Below are positions 1 through 6,294 of a stretch of DNA of 7,846 nt, in pieces (position 1 is the first letter of the stretch; the number at the start of each line of letters is the position of its first letter). Position numbers and translations under genes: made by a program. This DNA is from an uncultured Rikenellaceae bacterium (GTDB lineage Bacteria > Bacteroidota > Bacteroidia > Bacteroidales > Rikenellaceae): assembly GCA_947074135.1 (NCBI GenBank), contig CAMTOL010000092.1, positions 1-7,846 on the forward strand. The letters are read 5' to 3'. The notes under the pieces are model-generated. The model was not told the origin of the DNA and searched no databases. It worked only from the letters and a program-made list of their open reading frames with translations.

Positions 1-1
1 A

Positions 2-673
2 AAACAATCAAGAAGCAATAAAAATCAGAACACTATTGCTTTTAGCAGTGTGAACACCTCTACAAAAAGTGCATACAATACACTAATAATTGAAAGCAGA
101 ATACTAAGCAGACAAATCTCTGAACTAAACAACGAGCTACCGACTGCAAGAAAAAGTAAAGCAAAAAAGATTAACAAAGAGATTGACAAACTTACATCGC
201 AACTTGACGCCTTTAAACGTCGTATGGCTACCTATCCTTTGGAGATACGCGACCCAAATTACAAGCGTCCAAAAGAGGTAGATAAAGAGTTTGAAGCTCA
301 ACTTCAAGCTCTAACCGAGTTGAAGATGCGCAACATCAACCTTGATGACGAAAATTTATCTAAAGACACTGATTTAGAAAATCATTATCGCCAATACCTA
401 AACAATACAGGCAATAAATCGACCAACAAAGAATCAACATCAACATCAACAGGAGTATTATACAGAATTATGCTTACAACGAGTACAACCCCTGTTTCTA
501 CATCTCAATTTAGCGGATTAAACAATGTGATTGAACAGCAAACGTTAAGTGGCAGTAAGGTCTATTATCAAGGTTCATATCTCTCTAGAAATGACGCAGA
601 AGTTGCTTGCAAGAACATCTCAAAAAACTACAAACAATTTAGTAATGCGTTTGTAGTAGCTATGCGCAAATAG
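2..673 (+). CDS. Coiled-coil protein with C-terminal SPOR-like domain, 5' end missing
   Basis: The reading frame is open from base 2, so the gene probably starts before the window; the GTG at 50 is the first possible start but not a convincing one. The residues before it (KQSRSNKNQNTIAFSS) are hydrophilic and look like coding linker. Counting from the GTG, residues 11-62 are rich in charged heptad-like sequence and probably form a coiled coil. Residues 117-135 are an N/S/T-rich linker. Residues 137-205 resemble the Bacteroidota SPOR-like fold: a YRIML opening strand, a SGLNNV segment, then VYYQGSYLSRNDAE and a closing NAFVVAMRK. SPOR domains generally bind peptidoglycan, so a periplasmic or envelope role is likely, but this is inference from a family resemblance. 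No signal peptide can be judged because the N-terminus is absent. The stop is TAG, followed 27 nt later by a strong terminator, so this is the last gene of its transcript. Confidence 0.75.
   Translation, partial: KQSRSNKNQNTIAFSSVNTSTKSAYNTLIIESRILSRQISELNNELPTARKSKAKKINKEIDKLTSQLDAFKRRMATYPLEIRDPNYKRPKEVDKEFEAQLQALTELKMRNINLDDENLSKDTDLENHYRQYLNNTGNKSTNKESTSTSTGVLYRIMLTTSTTPVSTSQFSGLNNVIEQQTLSGSKVYYQGSYLSRNDAEVACKNISKNYKQFSNAFVVAMRK
434..451 (+). repeat. Three tandem TCAACA hexamers
   Basis: Three perfect copies of TCAACA lie in frame and encode Ser-Thr three times in the linker between the coiled coil and the SPOR-like domain. Gain or loss of a unit would change linker length by two residues without breaking the frame. 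Confidence 0.8.
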
Positions 674-700
674 GGCGTTATTTTAAACAATATAACATTT

Positions 701-744
701 AAAAGGTTAGCATCATTGTCTATATATTGGTGAGCTAACCTTTT
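701..744 (+). terminator. Intrinsic terminator of the SPOR-like gene
   Basis: A perfect 11-bp stem, AAAAGGTTAGC (701-711) with GCTAACCTTTT (734-744), is followed by TTTTCTT reading rightward. Beyond a bulged A712 the stem extends by TCA/TGA (713-715/731-733), and the next pairs (716-730, 717-729) are T-G on the + strand, which favours rightward RNA. It starts 27 nt after the TAG at 671-673. The AAAA on the other arm means it could also stop leftward transcription. Confidence 0.8.
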
Positions 745-768
745 CTTGATAAACAAATATATCAGGTT

Positions 769-1089
769 ATGAGTTGGAACTTTGTAATAATACTATGCTC
801 CATATTGATGTTCTCAATTGCACTTCTTGCGAGATACTCTCAAAAGGCGGTCAGATTTCTCTGCAAAGGCAAGTGGTGGTACGGCTCAGAACATACCGTC
901 ATAGATATTAAAGGGCTGCAAAGGCTCTATTTTTGGGTTTATACGCTCTACGGCACAGCACTATTAATTACGACTTTAATATTCGATTATTTCGGCATAG
1001 AGCTAAGTGGGGTATTAATTCTTATCGCCACAGCTTCATCAATTCACGTATCTATCGCCCAAAGCAAGTACATAACCTACAAACAATAA
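769..1089 (+). CDS. Small three-helix membrane protein, unrecognised
   Basis: This 106-residue protein is not one I recognise with confidence. Three hydrophobic segments are visible, at about residues 3-22, 53-73 and 79-97. Between the first two lies a basic, aromatic loop (KGKWWYGSEH, 33-42). This layout faintly recalls DUF3784-type small membrane proteins, but no diagnostic motif was seen. The ATG at 769 is the only plausible early start; AGG at 764-766 is too close to act as a normal ribosome binding site, which is not unusual in Bacteroidota. The gene ends in tandem stops (TAATAA). It begins only 24 nt after the terminator stem of the previous gene, and no clear promoter fits in that space, so expression may depend on readthrough or on a promoter overlapping the terminator. 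The overlapping frame at 933-1130 is a shadow of this gene. Confidence 0.65.
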   Translation: MSWNFVIILCSILMFSIALLARYSQKAVRFLCKGKWWYGSEHTVIDIKGLQRLYFWVYTLYGTALLITTLIFDYFGIELSGVLILIATASSIHVSIAQSKYITYKQ

Positions 1090-1122
1090 TAAGCAGCGAC
1101 TTACCACCGAAGTCACTGCTTA
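1090..1122. terminator. Shared hairpin between convergent genes
   Basis: TAAGCAG (1090-1096) pairs with CTGCTTA (1116-1122), and GACTT (1098-1102) pairs with AAGTC (1110-1114), with a 7-nt loop. The single unpaired position, C1097 against A1115, becomes a G-U pair on the minus strand, giving a continuous 13-bp stem there. Reading leftward the stem is followed by TTATTGTTTG, a moderate U-rich tract, so it fits best as terminator of the DUF4834-like gene. Rightward it begins right after the stop of the three-helix protein gene but has only a weak U tract. Confidence 0.65.
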
Positions 1123-1205
1123 CTCAATAATCTTATACATATCTAAGCTATCAACAGAGTTATCAAAAAGATCTACACCTCATCTAGCTCACAAGCCCAC
1201 AACAC

Positions 1206-1493
1206 TTAGCTCTCCTCCTCAAAATCGACATACTCGCCTATATTGCGAGAGTGCTGTTTTGAGGTTGCATTCTTTTCAACTCTGATTTCACCCTCTTTAC
1301 GTTTATCACTCTCACTAGAGTTATTAGTATATGCTCCTCCAAAAGGAGAACCAGCATTAAATCCACCACCCTGCTGACCATTTGCCCATCTCTTCTGTTG
1401 GCGACGAACAAGTGCCAACAAAATATAGGGTGCTAACAAACGTAGCACCCAAAAGAGTGCTACGATTATAAGTATTGTAAGAATAAATCCCAC
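1206..1493 (-). CDS. DUF4834-like small membrane protein
   Basis: This 95-residue protein has one strong hydrophobic N-terminal segment (residues 3-29), directly followed by a basic patch (RRQQKR, 30-35). Then come a Gly/Asn-rich stretch (QQGGGFNAGSPFGG), a charged region, and a C-terminal GEYVDFEEE. This order of membrane anchor, glycine-rich linker and GEYVDFEE tail is what I know as the DUF4834 family of Bacteroidota, whose function is not established. The basic residues after the helix suggest a cytoplasmic tail. The start is taken as GTG at 1493: an in-frame stop lies four codons upstream, at 1503-1505, and there is no ATG in the frame, so GTG is the only standard choice that keeps the helix. 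It lies downstream of secDF on the same strand across a structured 330-nt gap with no clear promoter, so cotranscription with secDF is possible. Confidence 0.82.
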   Translation of the reverse strand: MGFILTILIIVALFWVLRLLAPYILLALVRRQQKRWANGQQGGGFNAGSPFGGAYTNNSSESDKRKEGEIRVEKNATSKQHSRNIGEYVDFEEES

Positions 1494-1564
1494 TGTTTTT
1501 GACTATTTTAGTTAATACTTTTAATTAATCGCTATTATAGAGTTTATTCTCCATTATAGGTCTT

Positions 1565-1583
1565 GCAAACTCTTCGAGTTTGC
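1565..1583 (-). other. Hairpin, perfect 8-bp stem with 3-nt loop
   Basis: GCAAACTC (1565-1572) and GAGTTTGC (1576-1583) are exact inverse complements around a loop that reads GAA on the minus strand. On the + strand it is followed by GCTTTTT, so it looks like a rightward terminator, yet no rightward gene lies upstream. Confidence 0.6.
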
Positions 1584-1594
1584 GCTTTTTGGGA

Positions 1595-1621
1595 ATTTAC
1601 CACGCCTTTGGCGCGGCAAAT
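1595..1621 (-). other. Hairpin, 12-bp stem with AAA loop on minus strand
   Basis: Bases 1595-1606 pair with 1610-1621 around a three-base loop. The two + strand A-C mismatches (1599/1617 and 1602/1614) become G-U pairs on the minus strand, making the stem continuous only in leftward RNA. The core GCGCC/GGCGT is unusually GC-rich for this gap. Confidence 0.6.
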
Positions 1622-1656
1622 AGAGGGTCATTATTTGTTCTGTTCAACCGCTCTAC

Positions 1657-1681
1657 TTTCCCCTTTATGAAAAAAGGGAAA
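1657..1681 (-). other. Hairpin, 10-bp stem with 5-nt loop
   Basis: Bases 1657-1666 pair with 1672-1681, with TTTCCC against GGGAAA at the base. The C1663/A1675 mismatch on the + strand becomes a G-U pair on the minus strand. Confidence 0.5.
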
Positions 1682-1696
1682 ACCAAAAACTTTTGA

Positions 1697-1714
1697 CGAA
1701 AACTAGCGTTTTCG
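1697..1714 (-). other. Hairpin, perfect 7-bp stem with 4-nt loop
   Basis: CGAAAAC (1697-1703) and GTTTTCG (1708-1714) are exact inverse complements around a four-base loop (GCTA on the minus strand). The stem is symmetric and gives no strand information. Confidence 0.5.
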
Positions 1715-1770
1715 ATGACCAATTATGGTTTTATCGCTTTTAAGCTCTCAATTAACTTTACGTAGCTATG

Positions 1771-1807
1771 TTAATGAGGTGCGGTTGTTCCAACCTAACC
1801 TCACTAA
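1771..1807 (-). terminator. secDF: Long hairpin just after the secDF stop
   Basis: On the minus strand, 1791-1807 folds onto 1771-1787 around a GAA loop: ten pairs including one G-U, a 2x2 internal mismatch, then five pairs. It begins 16 nt after the TAG of secDF. It is the best candidate for the 3' end of secDF mRNA, but no U-rich tract follows, so it may protect a processed 3' end or act as a leader element instead of terminating on its own. Confidence 0.5.
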
Positions 1808-1823
1808 TAACGCTACTGTTGTA

Positions 1824-4796
1824 CTACTTATTGTCTTTTTTAGACTCTTTTTTATCTTTGTTGTTCATCAAGTCGTAAGCAACTGGAGTTGCAACGAATA
1901 GTGAAGAGAAAGTACCGATTACCACACCGAAAAGAAGTGCGAAGATAAATCCACGGATAACCTCACCACCGAAGATAAACATTGCAAGAAGTACTACCGC
2001 AGTAGAACCCGCAGTGTTCACCGTACGAGCTAAAGTTTGGTTCAACGCATTGTTCATATTCTCTTTCAAATCACGTTTTGGGAACAGTGCCACATTCTCA
2101 CGAATACGGTCAAAGATAACCACAGTGTCATTGATAGAGTAACCGATAATTGTCAGAATCGCTGCAATAAACGCTTGGTCAACTGTCAAGTTGAACGGAA
2201 GAACACCATAGAACAACGAGAACATACCAATTGTGATAACAGCATCGTGGATAAGTGATACTACACCACCAACACCATACTGCCATTTGCGGAATCGCAA
2301 GATGATATAGAGTAGGATAAGAACAAGAGCGATAGCAACTGCAATGAAAGCATCACGCTTCATATCGTTTGCAATCGAAGGTCCTACCTTGTCTGTCGAA
2401 ATAATACCAAGTGGGTTGCTCACAGTAGTTGTGAAGTCTTCAACCGAGATATCACCAGAGTACAATGGAGCAAGAGCTTTGTACATCATTTCGTTAATCT
2501 CGTTAGTTACACCCTCTGCATCATCAGCATATTTGTATTGAGTGGTGATACGCATTTGGTTTTGGTCTTCCGAACCATATTGTTTAACCTCCATAGCACC
2601 GTCAGTAAATACTTTATCGAGTGCGCTACGAACCTCATTAGCCGTTACTGGTTTGTCGAAACGAACTGTATAAGTACGACCACCTGAGAAGTCGATACCA
2701 TACTCCAAACCACGAGTTGCCAACGAAATGATAACTGTGATAAACAATACAGCTGAAACGATGTAAGTATATTTACGCATACCTACGAAGTTAATCTTAG
2801 TTTTGTTCAAGAAGTTTTCAGTAAACTTGTTCGAGAACGATAGTTTTTTACCTTTAGCTGCAACTGCTTCGAAAATCAAACGAGTGATAAAGATAGCGCA
2901 GAACAACGAGGTAAGGATACCGATGATAAGAGTTGTTGCAAAACCTTGAACTGGACCTGAACCGAATAGGAATAGAACAACACCAGTGATAAGCGTTGTA
3001 GCGTTACCGTCTATAATTGCAGAGTAAGCATTCTTAAAACCATCTACAATAGATAGTGTAAAGCCTTTACCAGCACGTATCTCCTCTTTGATACGCTCAT
3101 ATATAATCACGTTCGCATCAACGGCCATACCCATCGTCAGTACGATACCGGCAATACCAGGAAGTGTCAACACAGCTCCGAAGCTAACCAACACTCCGAA
3201 TAGGAAGAATAAGTTTGCGATAAGTGCGATTGAGGCAACAAAACCAGCTTTGTTGTAGAAGAACATCATATAGATAAGTACAAGCACGAACGCCAAGATA
3301 AACGAACCCATACCTGCGTCGATAGACTCTTGACCAAGTGTTGGACCTACAACTGACTCTTGAATAATACGAGCTGGAGCAGGAAGTTTACCTGACTTCA
3401 ATACGTTAGCAAGGTCACGAGCTTCAGTGATTGTAAAATTACCTGAGATCTCAGAACGACCACCAGTAATTTCGCCATTTACCCTTGGTGCACTATATAC
3501 AAAGTCATCAAGAACGATAGCGATACAGCTACCAATATTATCAGCTGTCATACGTGCCCAAGTCTTAGCACCAGCAGCGTTCATAACCATCGACACCTCA
3601 GCGTCAGTACCCATTTGACGATATTGACCAGTTGCATCAACAACTGCTCCTCCGTCAAGAGGTGCACGACCTGTCGAACCACCTTTGATAGCATAAAGTT
3701 CGAAATAAGTATTAGTAGCGTCAGTACCTTTGATGCTCCACATAAACTTAACATCGCGTGGGAACAACGCCTTAACTTGAGGCATTGCCAAGTATTTGTT
3801 AACTTTTACAGTATCGTAAGAGCGAGCAACACCAACTACTGCATTATCAGATTCGAATGGTTGGAAAACCGAGAACAACCCTGTTGCAGTTGCAAGAGTT
3901 GCAGTGTCGGTAGTAGCTGCGGTTTGAGCACCGAGTTCAGCAACGATATCATCAACAACTTCGTCTTGTTTATCTTCAACCTGAGCTTCAGCAACTTCAA
4001 CACTTTGAGTACTAACTTTTTCAGCAGCTTCGATTTCAGCAATTGCACGAGCAGCACCCACAAACATAGGAGCCATATCGCGACCAGAATATACTGTCCA
4101 AAACTCAAGGTTAGCAGTACCTTGAAGCAGTTTACGCACACGCTCTGGATCTTTAACACCTGGAAGTTCAACCAAGATACGACCTGAGTTACCAAGTCGT
4201 TGAACGTTTGGTTGAGTTACACCAAAACGGTCAATACGATTTGCAAGTACGTTGAAAGAGTTAGAAATTGCACTTTCACACTGTTCACGGAGTACCTTAA
4301 TTACATCATCGTTAGATGTGTTAGGATTGATTTGCTCACGAAGGTCATAAGTTCCAAAGATAGCTGAAAGACGACCATTTGGATTTGTTTCGACGAACGA
4401 AGCGTAGAACAGAGTCAAGAAGTCGCTTTGTGAAGATGCTTCCATCGCTTTGGCACGGTTCATAGCCGCAACAAACTCTGGATTAGTAGCATTGTCAGCA
4501 GCAAGAGCTTTCAAAATATCCTCAACAGCGATTTGAAGAGTAACGTTCATACCTCCACGAAGGTCAAGACCTAAGTTAATCTCCTTTTCAAGACACTCTG
4601 AATAGGTGTACTTAACTAGACCTAGGTTATAAACGACCTCATTCTTCATTGAATCGAGGTAAACTGCTCTTTGATCGGCTGGAAGTTTATCCGCCTTGCT
4701 TGTTACATTTTGAGCAACGAATGTAAACGAGAGCTGAAATGCACACGCTACGGCGAGCATAATAGCTAAGAACTTGATAGCACCTTTACTTTGCAT
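1824..4796 (-). CDS. secDF: Protein translocase subunit SecDF, fused
   Basis: SecD and SecF fused in one 990-residue inner-membrane protein, the usual form and length in Bacteroidales. It uses the proton gradient to help pull secreted proteins through SecYEG and release them in the periplasm. A first membrane helix lies at about 7-28, followed by the SecD motif LGLDLRGG (75-82). The periplasmic P1 domain includes GVTQPNVQR (192-200) and VELPGV (209-214). An acidic Ala/Thr-rich insert at about 258-306 is typical of Bacteroidales SecDF. The SecD membrane block (about 497-645) carries VGPTLG (483-488) and GMAVDANVIIYERIKEE (556-572), whose Asp560 matches the conserved proton-path aspartate. The SecF half begins with a helix at about 676-694, YGIDFSGG (699-706) and VGPSIA (804-809), then GYSINDTVVIFDRIREN (885-901). 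The C-terminus is Lys/Asp-rich and cytoplasmic. The ATG at 4796 precedes a clear membrane anchor. A Bacteroidota-type promoter lies upstream. Confidence 0.97.
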   Translation of the reverse strand: MQSKGAIKFLAIMLAVACAFQLSFTFVAQNVTSKADKLPADQRAVYLDSMKNEVVYNLGLVKYTYSECLEKEINLGLDLRGGMNVTLQIAVEDILKALAADNATNPEFVAAMNRAKAMEASSQSDFLTLFYASFVETNPNGRLSAIFGTYDLREQINPNTSNDDVIKVLREQCESAISNSFNVLANRIDRFGVTQPNVQRLGNSGRILVELPGVKDPERVRKLLQGTANLEFWTVYSGRDMAPMFVGAARAIAEIEAAEKVSTQSVEVAEAQVEDKQDEVVDDIVAELGAQTAATTDTATLATATGLFSVFQPFESDNAVVGVARSYDTVKVNKYLAMPQVKALFPRDVKFMWSIKGTDATNTYFELYAIKGGSTGRAPLDGGAVVDATGQYRQMGTDAEVSMVMNAAGAKTWARMTADNIGSCIAIVLDDFVYSAPRVNGEITGGRSEISGNFTITEARDLANVLKSGKLPAPARIIQESVVGPTLGQESIDAGMGSFILAFVLVLIYMMFFYNKAGFVASIALIANLFFLFGVLVSFGAVLTLPGIAGIVLTMGMAVDANVIIYERIKEEIRAGKGFTLSIVDGFKNAYSAIIDGNATTLITGVVLFLFGSGPVQGFATTLIIGILTSLFCAIFITRLIFEAVAAKGKKLSFSNKFTENFLNKTKINFVGMRKYTYIVSAVLFITVIISLATRGLEYGIDFSGGRTYTVRFDKPVTANEVRSALDKVFTDGAMEVKQYGSEDQNQMRITTQYKYADDAEGVTNEINEMMYKALAPLYSGDISVEDFTTTVSNPLGIISTDKVGPSIANDMKRDAFIAVAIALVLILLYIILRFRKWQYGVGGVVSLIHDAVITIGMFSLFYGVLPFNLTVDQAFIAAILTIIGYSINDTVVIFDRIRENVALFPKRDLKENMNNALNQTLARTVNTAGSTAVVLLAMFIFGGEVIRGFIFALLFGVVIGTFSSLFVATPVAYDLMNNKDKKESKKDNK

Positions 4797-4898
4797 ATCT
4801 TTTAGTGGTGTTGTATATAAATAATTTAATTAATTTTTGACGATCTAACTGACTGCACTACACTGCTTTAACTAAGCACAATACACCAATAGAATAGA

Positions 4899-4929
4899 CA
4901 AAGATATAAATTTTACTTAAAACTACAAA
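4899..4929 (-). promoter_or_regulatory. secDF: Putative Bacteroidota promoter of secDF
   Basis: On the minus strand a TTTG (4926-4929) is followed after exactly 19 nt by TATCTTTG (4899-4906). This matches the known Bacteroidota -33/-7 consensus, TTTG and TAnnTTTG, with the expected spacing. Transcription would start near 4892, leaving a leader of about 95 nt before the ATG at 4796. Several other TTTG words lie nearby in this T-rich stretch, so the -33 box is less certain than the -7 box. The rest of the 256-nt gap (4797-5052) shows no clear terminator for waaA and no other gene. Confidence 0.65.
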
Positions 4930-5052
4930 ACCAAAACCAAAATAAGCTACAAAGTTCTCATTTTTACTGCTATTTGACACGTAACATAGATTAAGAATGA
5001 TGAGTGTTAACTAGAAAAACAACTCTAAATTCAGACAACAGAACGACGAATA

Positions 5053-6273
5053 CTAATTGTAAATCGAAGAGATTATTTTAGAGGTTGCGCCAATATTATG
5101 CTCAACGTACGTCTTTGCCTTTGCGCCAACCACCTTCTGCTCCGCCGCAAAGTTCTCAAAAGCCGCCAACAACTCATCTGCACTGCTTATCGACCTCGCA
5201 GCACCCGCCGCAATCAACTCTCTAGCCTCCCTAAACTTCTCGTACTTAGGTCCGAAAACTATCGGCACTCCCCAAGTTGCAGCCTCAAGTGTATTATGAA
5301 TACCAACCCCAAAACCGCCACCAATATATGCCAATTCGCCGTATTGATAAAGCGAACTCAAGAGTCCAATCGTATCGACAACAAACAACGTAGAACCATC
5401 CCTCAAAACCCCTTCACTATATTTGGTCGCCACCCGACCACTATTTTCAATCAATCGTTCAACCCCACCTTGAGAAATCTCGTGCGGAACAACAACAAAT
5501 TTCCAATCCTCCTTCATCTTCATAACCTCGCACAACAACTCTTCGTCAGCACCCCAAGTGCTACCACAAACAATTGTCAACTCACTTCCTCGAACAAAAT
5601 CCTCAACAATGGCAATCTGTTTCGCACTCTTAGTAACTTGCGCTACTCTATCAAAACGAGTGTCGCCAGCAACCACAACACTATCTGCGCAGCCTATTGA
5701 CTCCAAAAGTTCTTTAGAATTGTTGTCTTGAACGAAAATTGTCGTAAAATACCCTAACATTGCCCTATAAAAAGCACCTCCACGCATTGACGAACGGAAA
5801 AAAGTAGAATTTTCCCTGAAAATTGCAGAAACTAGATAGATTTTACACCCACTTCGATTCAACTCCTTGAGCAAGTTATACCAATACTCATACTTTATAA
5901 TATAGAACTCCTCTGCCCCAAGCTCTCGAACAAACTTTTTAACTTTTCGAGGTCTATCAAAAGGTAAATAATAAACAGCATCTACCCCGTCATAGTTCTT
6001 ACGAATTTCGTAACCCGAAGCCGAGAAAAACGTCAGAACAAGTCTAGCCTTTGGATTGTGAACTCTTAGAGCCTCTATTAATGACCTCCCCTGTTCGAAC
6101 TCACCAAGCGACGCACAGTGAACACAAATAGTTTTGGTATAACTTAAAGTAGTAGAGTAATGCTGATTGCGACGTCCAACAATCATCTTACGCACCTTTG
6201 CGTTAAAAAACTGCACCACATATAGCAATCCAACAAATAATGCAATGGAGAGGTTATATAACACTCTATACAT
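5053..6273 (-). CDS. waaA: 3-deoxy-D-manno-octulosonic acid (KDO) transferase
   Basis: WaaA (KdtA) moves KDO from CMP-KDO onto lipid IVA, the first step of building the lipopolysaccharide inner core; it sits on the inner face of the inner membrane. The 406 residues match the usual length. An N-terminal hydrophobic anchor (about 5-23) is followed by a basic stretch. The N-terminal Rossmann-like domain holds ASLGEFEQG (54-62), with Glu58 at the catalytic position of the family, KYEYWYN (127-133), and SAIFREN (149-155). The C-terminal donor-binding domain holds GDTRFDRV (203-210), CGSTWGADEE (236-245), VPHE (262-265), and the glycine-rich run at 316-332 ending in HNTLEAATWG (326-335). The KYEYW and GDTRFDR forms differ from the enterobacterial ELWPN and KFD forms but are, to my knowledge, normal for Bacteroidota. 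Only 21 nt separate it from the upstream SLBB gene, with no promoter between, so the two are probably cotranscribed. Whether it adds one or two KDO units cannot be told. Confidence 0.95.
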   Translation of the reverse strand: MYRVLYNLSIALFVGLLYVVQFFNAKVRKMIVGRRNQHYSTTLSYTKTICVHCASLGEFEQGRSLIEALRVHNPKARLVLTFFSASGYEIRKNYDGVDAVYYLPFDRPRKVKKFVRELGAEEFYIIKYEYWYNLLKELNRSGCKIYLVSAIFRENSTFFRSSMRGGAFYRAMLGYFTTIFVQDNNSKELLESIGCADSVVVAGDTRFDRVAQVTKSAKQIAIVEDFVRGSELTIVCGSTWGADEELLCEVMKMKEDWKFVVVPHEISQGGVERLIENSGRVATKYSEGVLRDGSTLFVVDTIGLLSSLYQYGELAYIGGGFGVGIHNTLEAATWGVPIVFGPKYEKFREARELIAAGAARSISSADELLAAFENFAAEQKVVGAKAKTYVEHNIGATSKIISSIYN

Positions 6274-6294
6274 ATTAGACTTCTTTGTATCCTA

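Larger units (their letters stand above)
1494..1823 (-). other. 330-nt gap between secDF and DUF4834 gene, hairpin-rich
   Basis: No protein gene could be supported here on either strand. In the minus-strand direction five hairpins follow one another: 1771-1807, 1697-1714, 1657-1681, 1595-1621 and 1565-1583. Three have three-base loops that read GAA, AAA and GAA on that strand. All four A-C mismatches in the stems on the + strand are G-U pairs on the minus strand, which points to a folded leftward RNA, either the 3' region of secDF mRNA or a leader of the next gene. The last 70 nt before the DUF4834 start (1494-1564) are AT-rich and contain two TATAAT-like words but no clear Bacteroidota promoter. 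A dispersed intergenic repeat is an alternative explanation for the hairpins. Confidence 0.5.

Noticed and set aside
258..306. Acidic Ala/Thr-rich segment of SecDF (protein residues 258-306) as a foreign insertion
   Set aside because: The positions given are protein residues. As far as I know, Bacteroidales SecDF proteins usually carry such an insert in the P1 domain, so it is not a local oddity.
933..1130. Open frame of 65 codons overlapping the three-helix membrane protein
   Set aside because: The 769-1089 frame has clear membrane segments; this one is a mixed, low-hydrophobicity shadow.
1565..1590. Rightward intrinsic terminator (perfect stem followed by GCTTTTT)
   Set aside because: There is no rightward gene upstream of it; it is better read as one hairpin of the leftward structured region.
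1565..1807. CRISPR-like array from repeated palindromes
   Set aside because: The hairpins differ in sequence and spacing; there is no repeated unit and no cas gene.
3615..4187. Open frame of 190 codons on the + strand, antisense to secDF
   Set aside because: It lies wholly inside the highly conserved secDF gene and has a Ser/Cys/Thr-rich composition with no domain; it is a by-product of secDF codon use.
3836..4195. Open frame of 119 codons on the minus strand, out of frame with secDF
   Set aside because: A Leu/Lys/Val-rich frame-shifted reading of the secDF acidic insert; the true frame carries the SecD motifs on both sides.
5098..5700. Open frame of 200 codons on the + strand, antisense to waaA
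   Set aside because: Overlaps the conserved C-terminal half of WaaA, is rich in Asn, Arg and Ser, and shows no recognisable domain.
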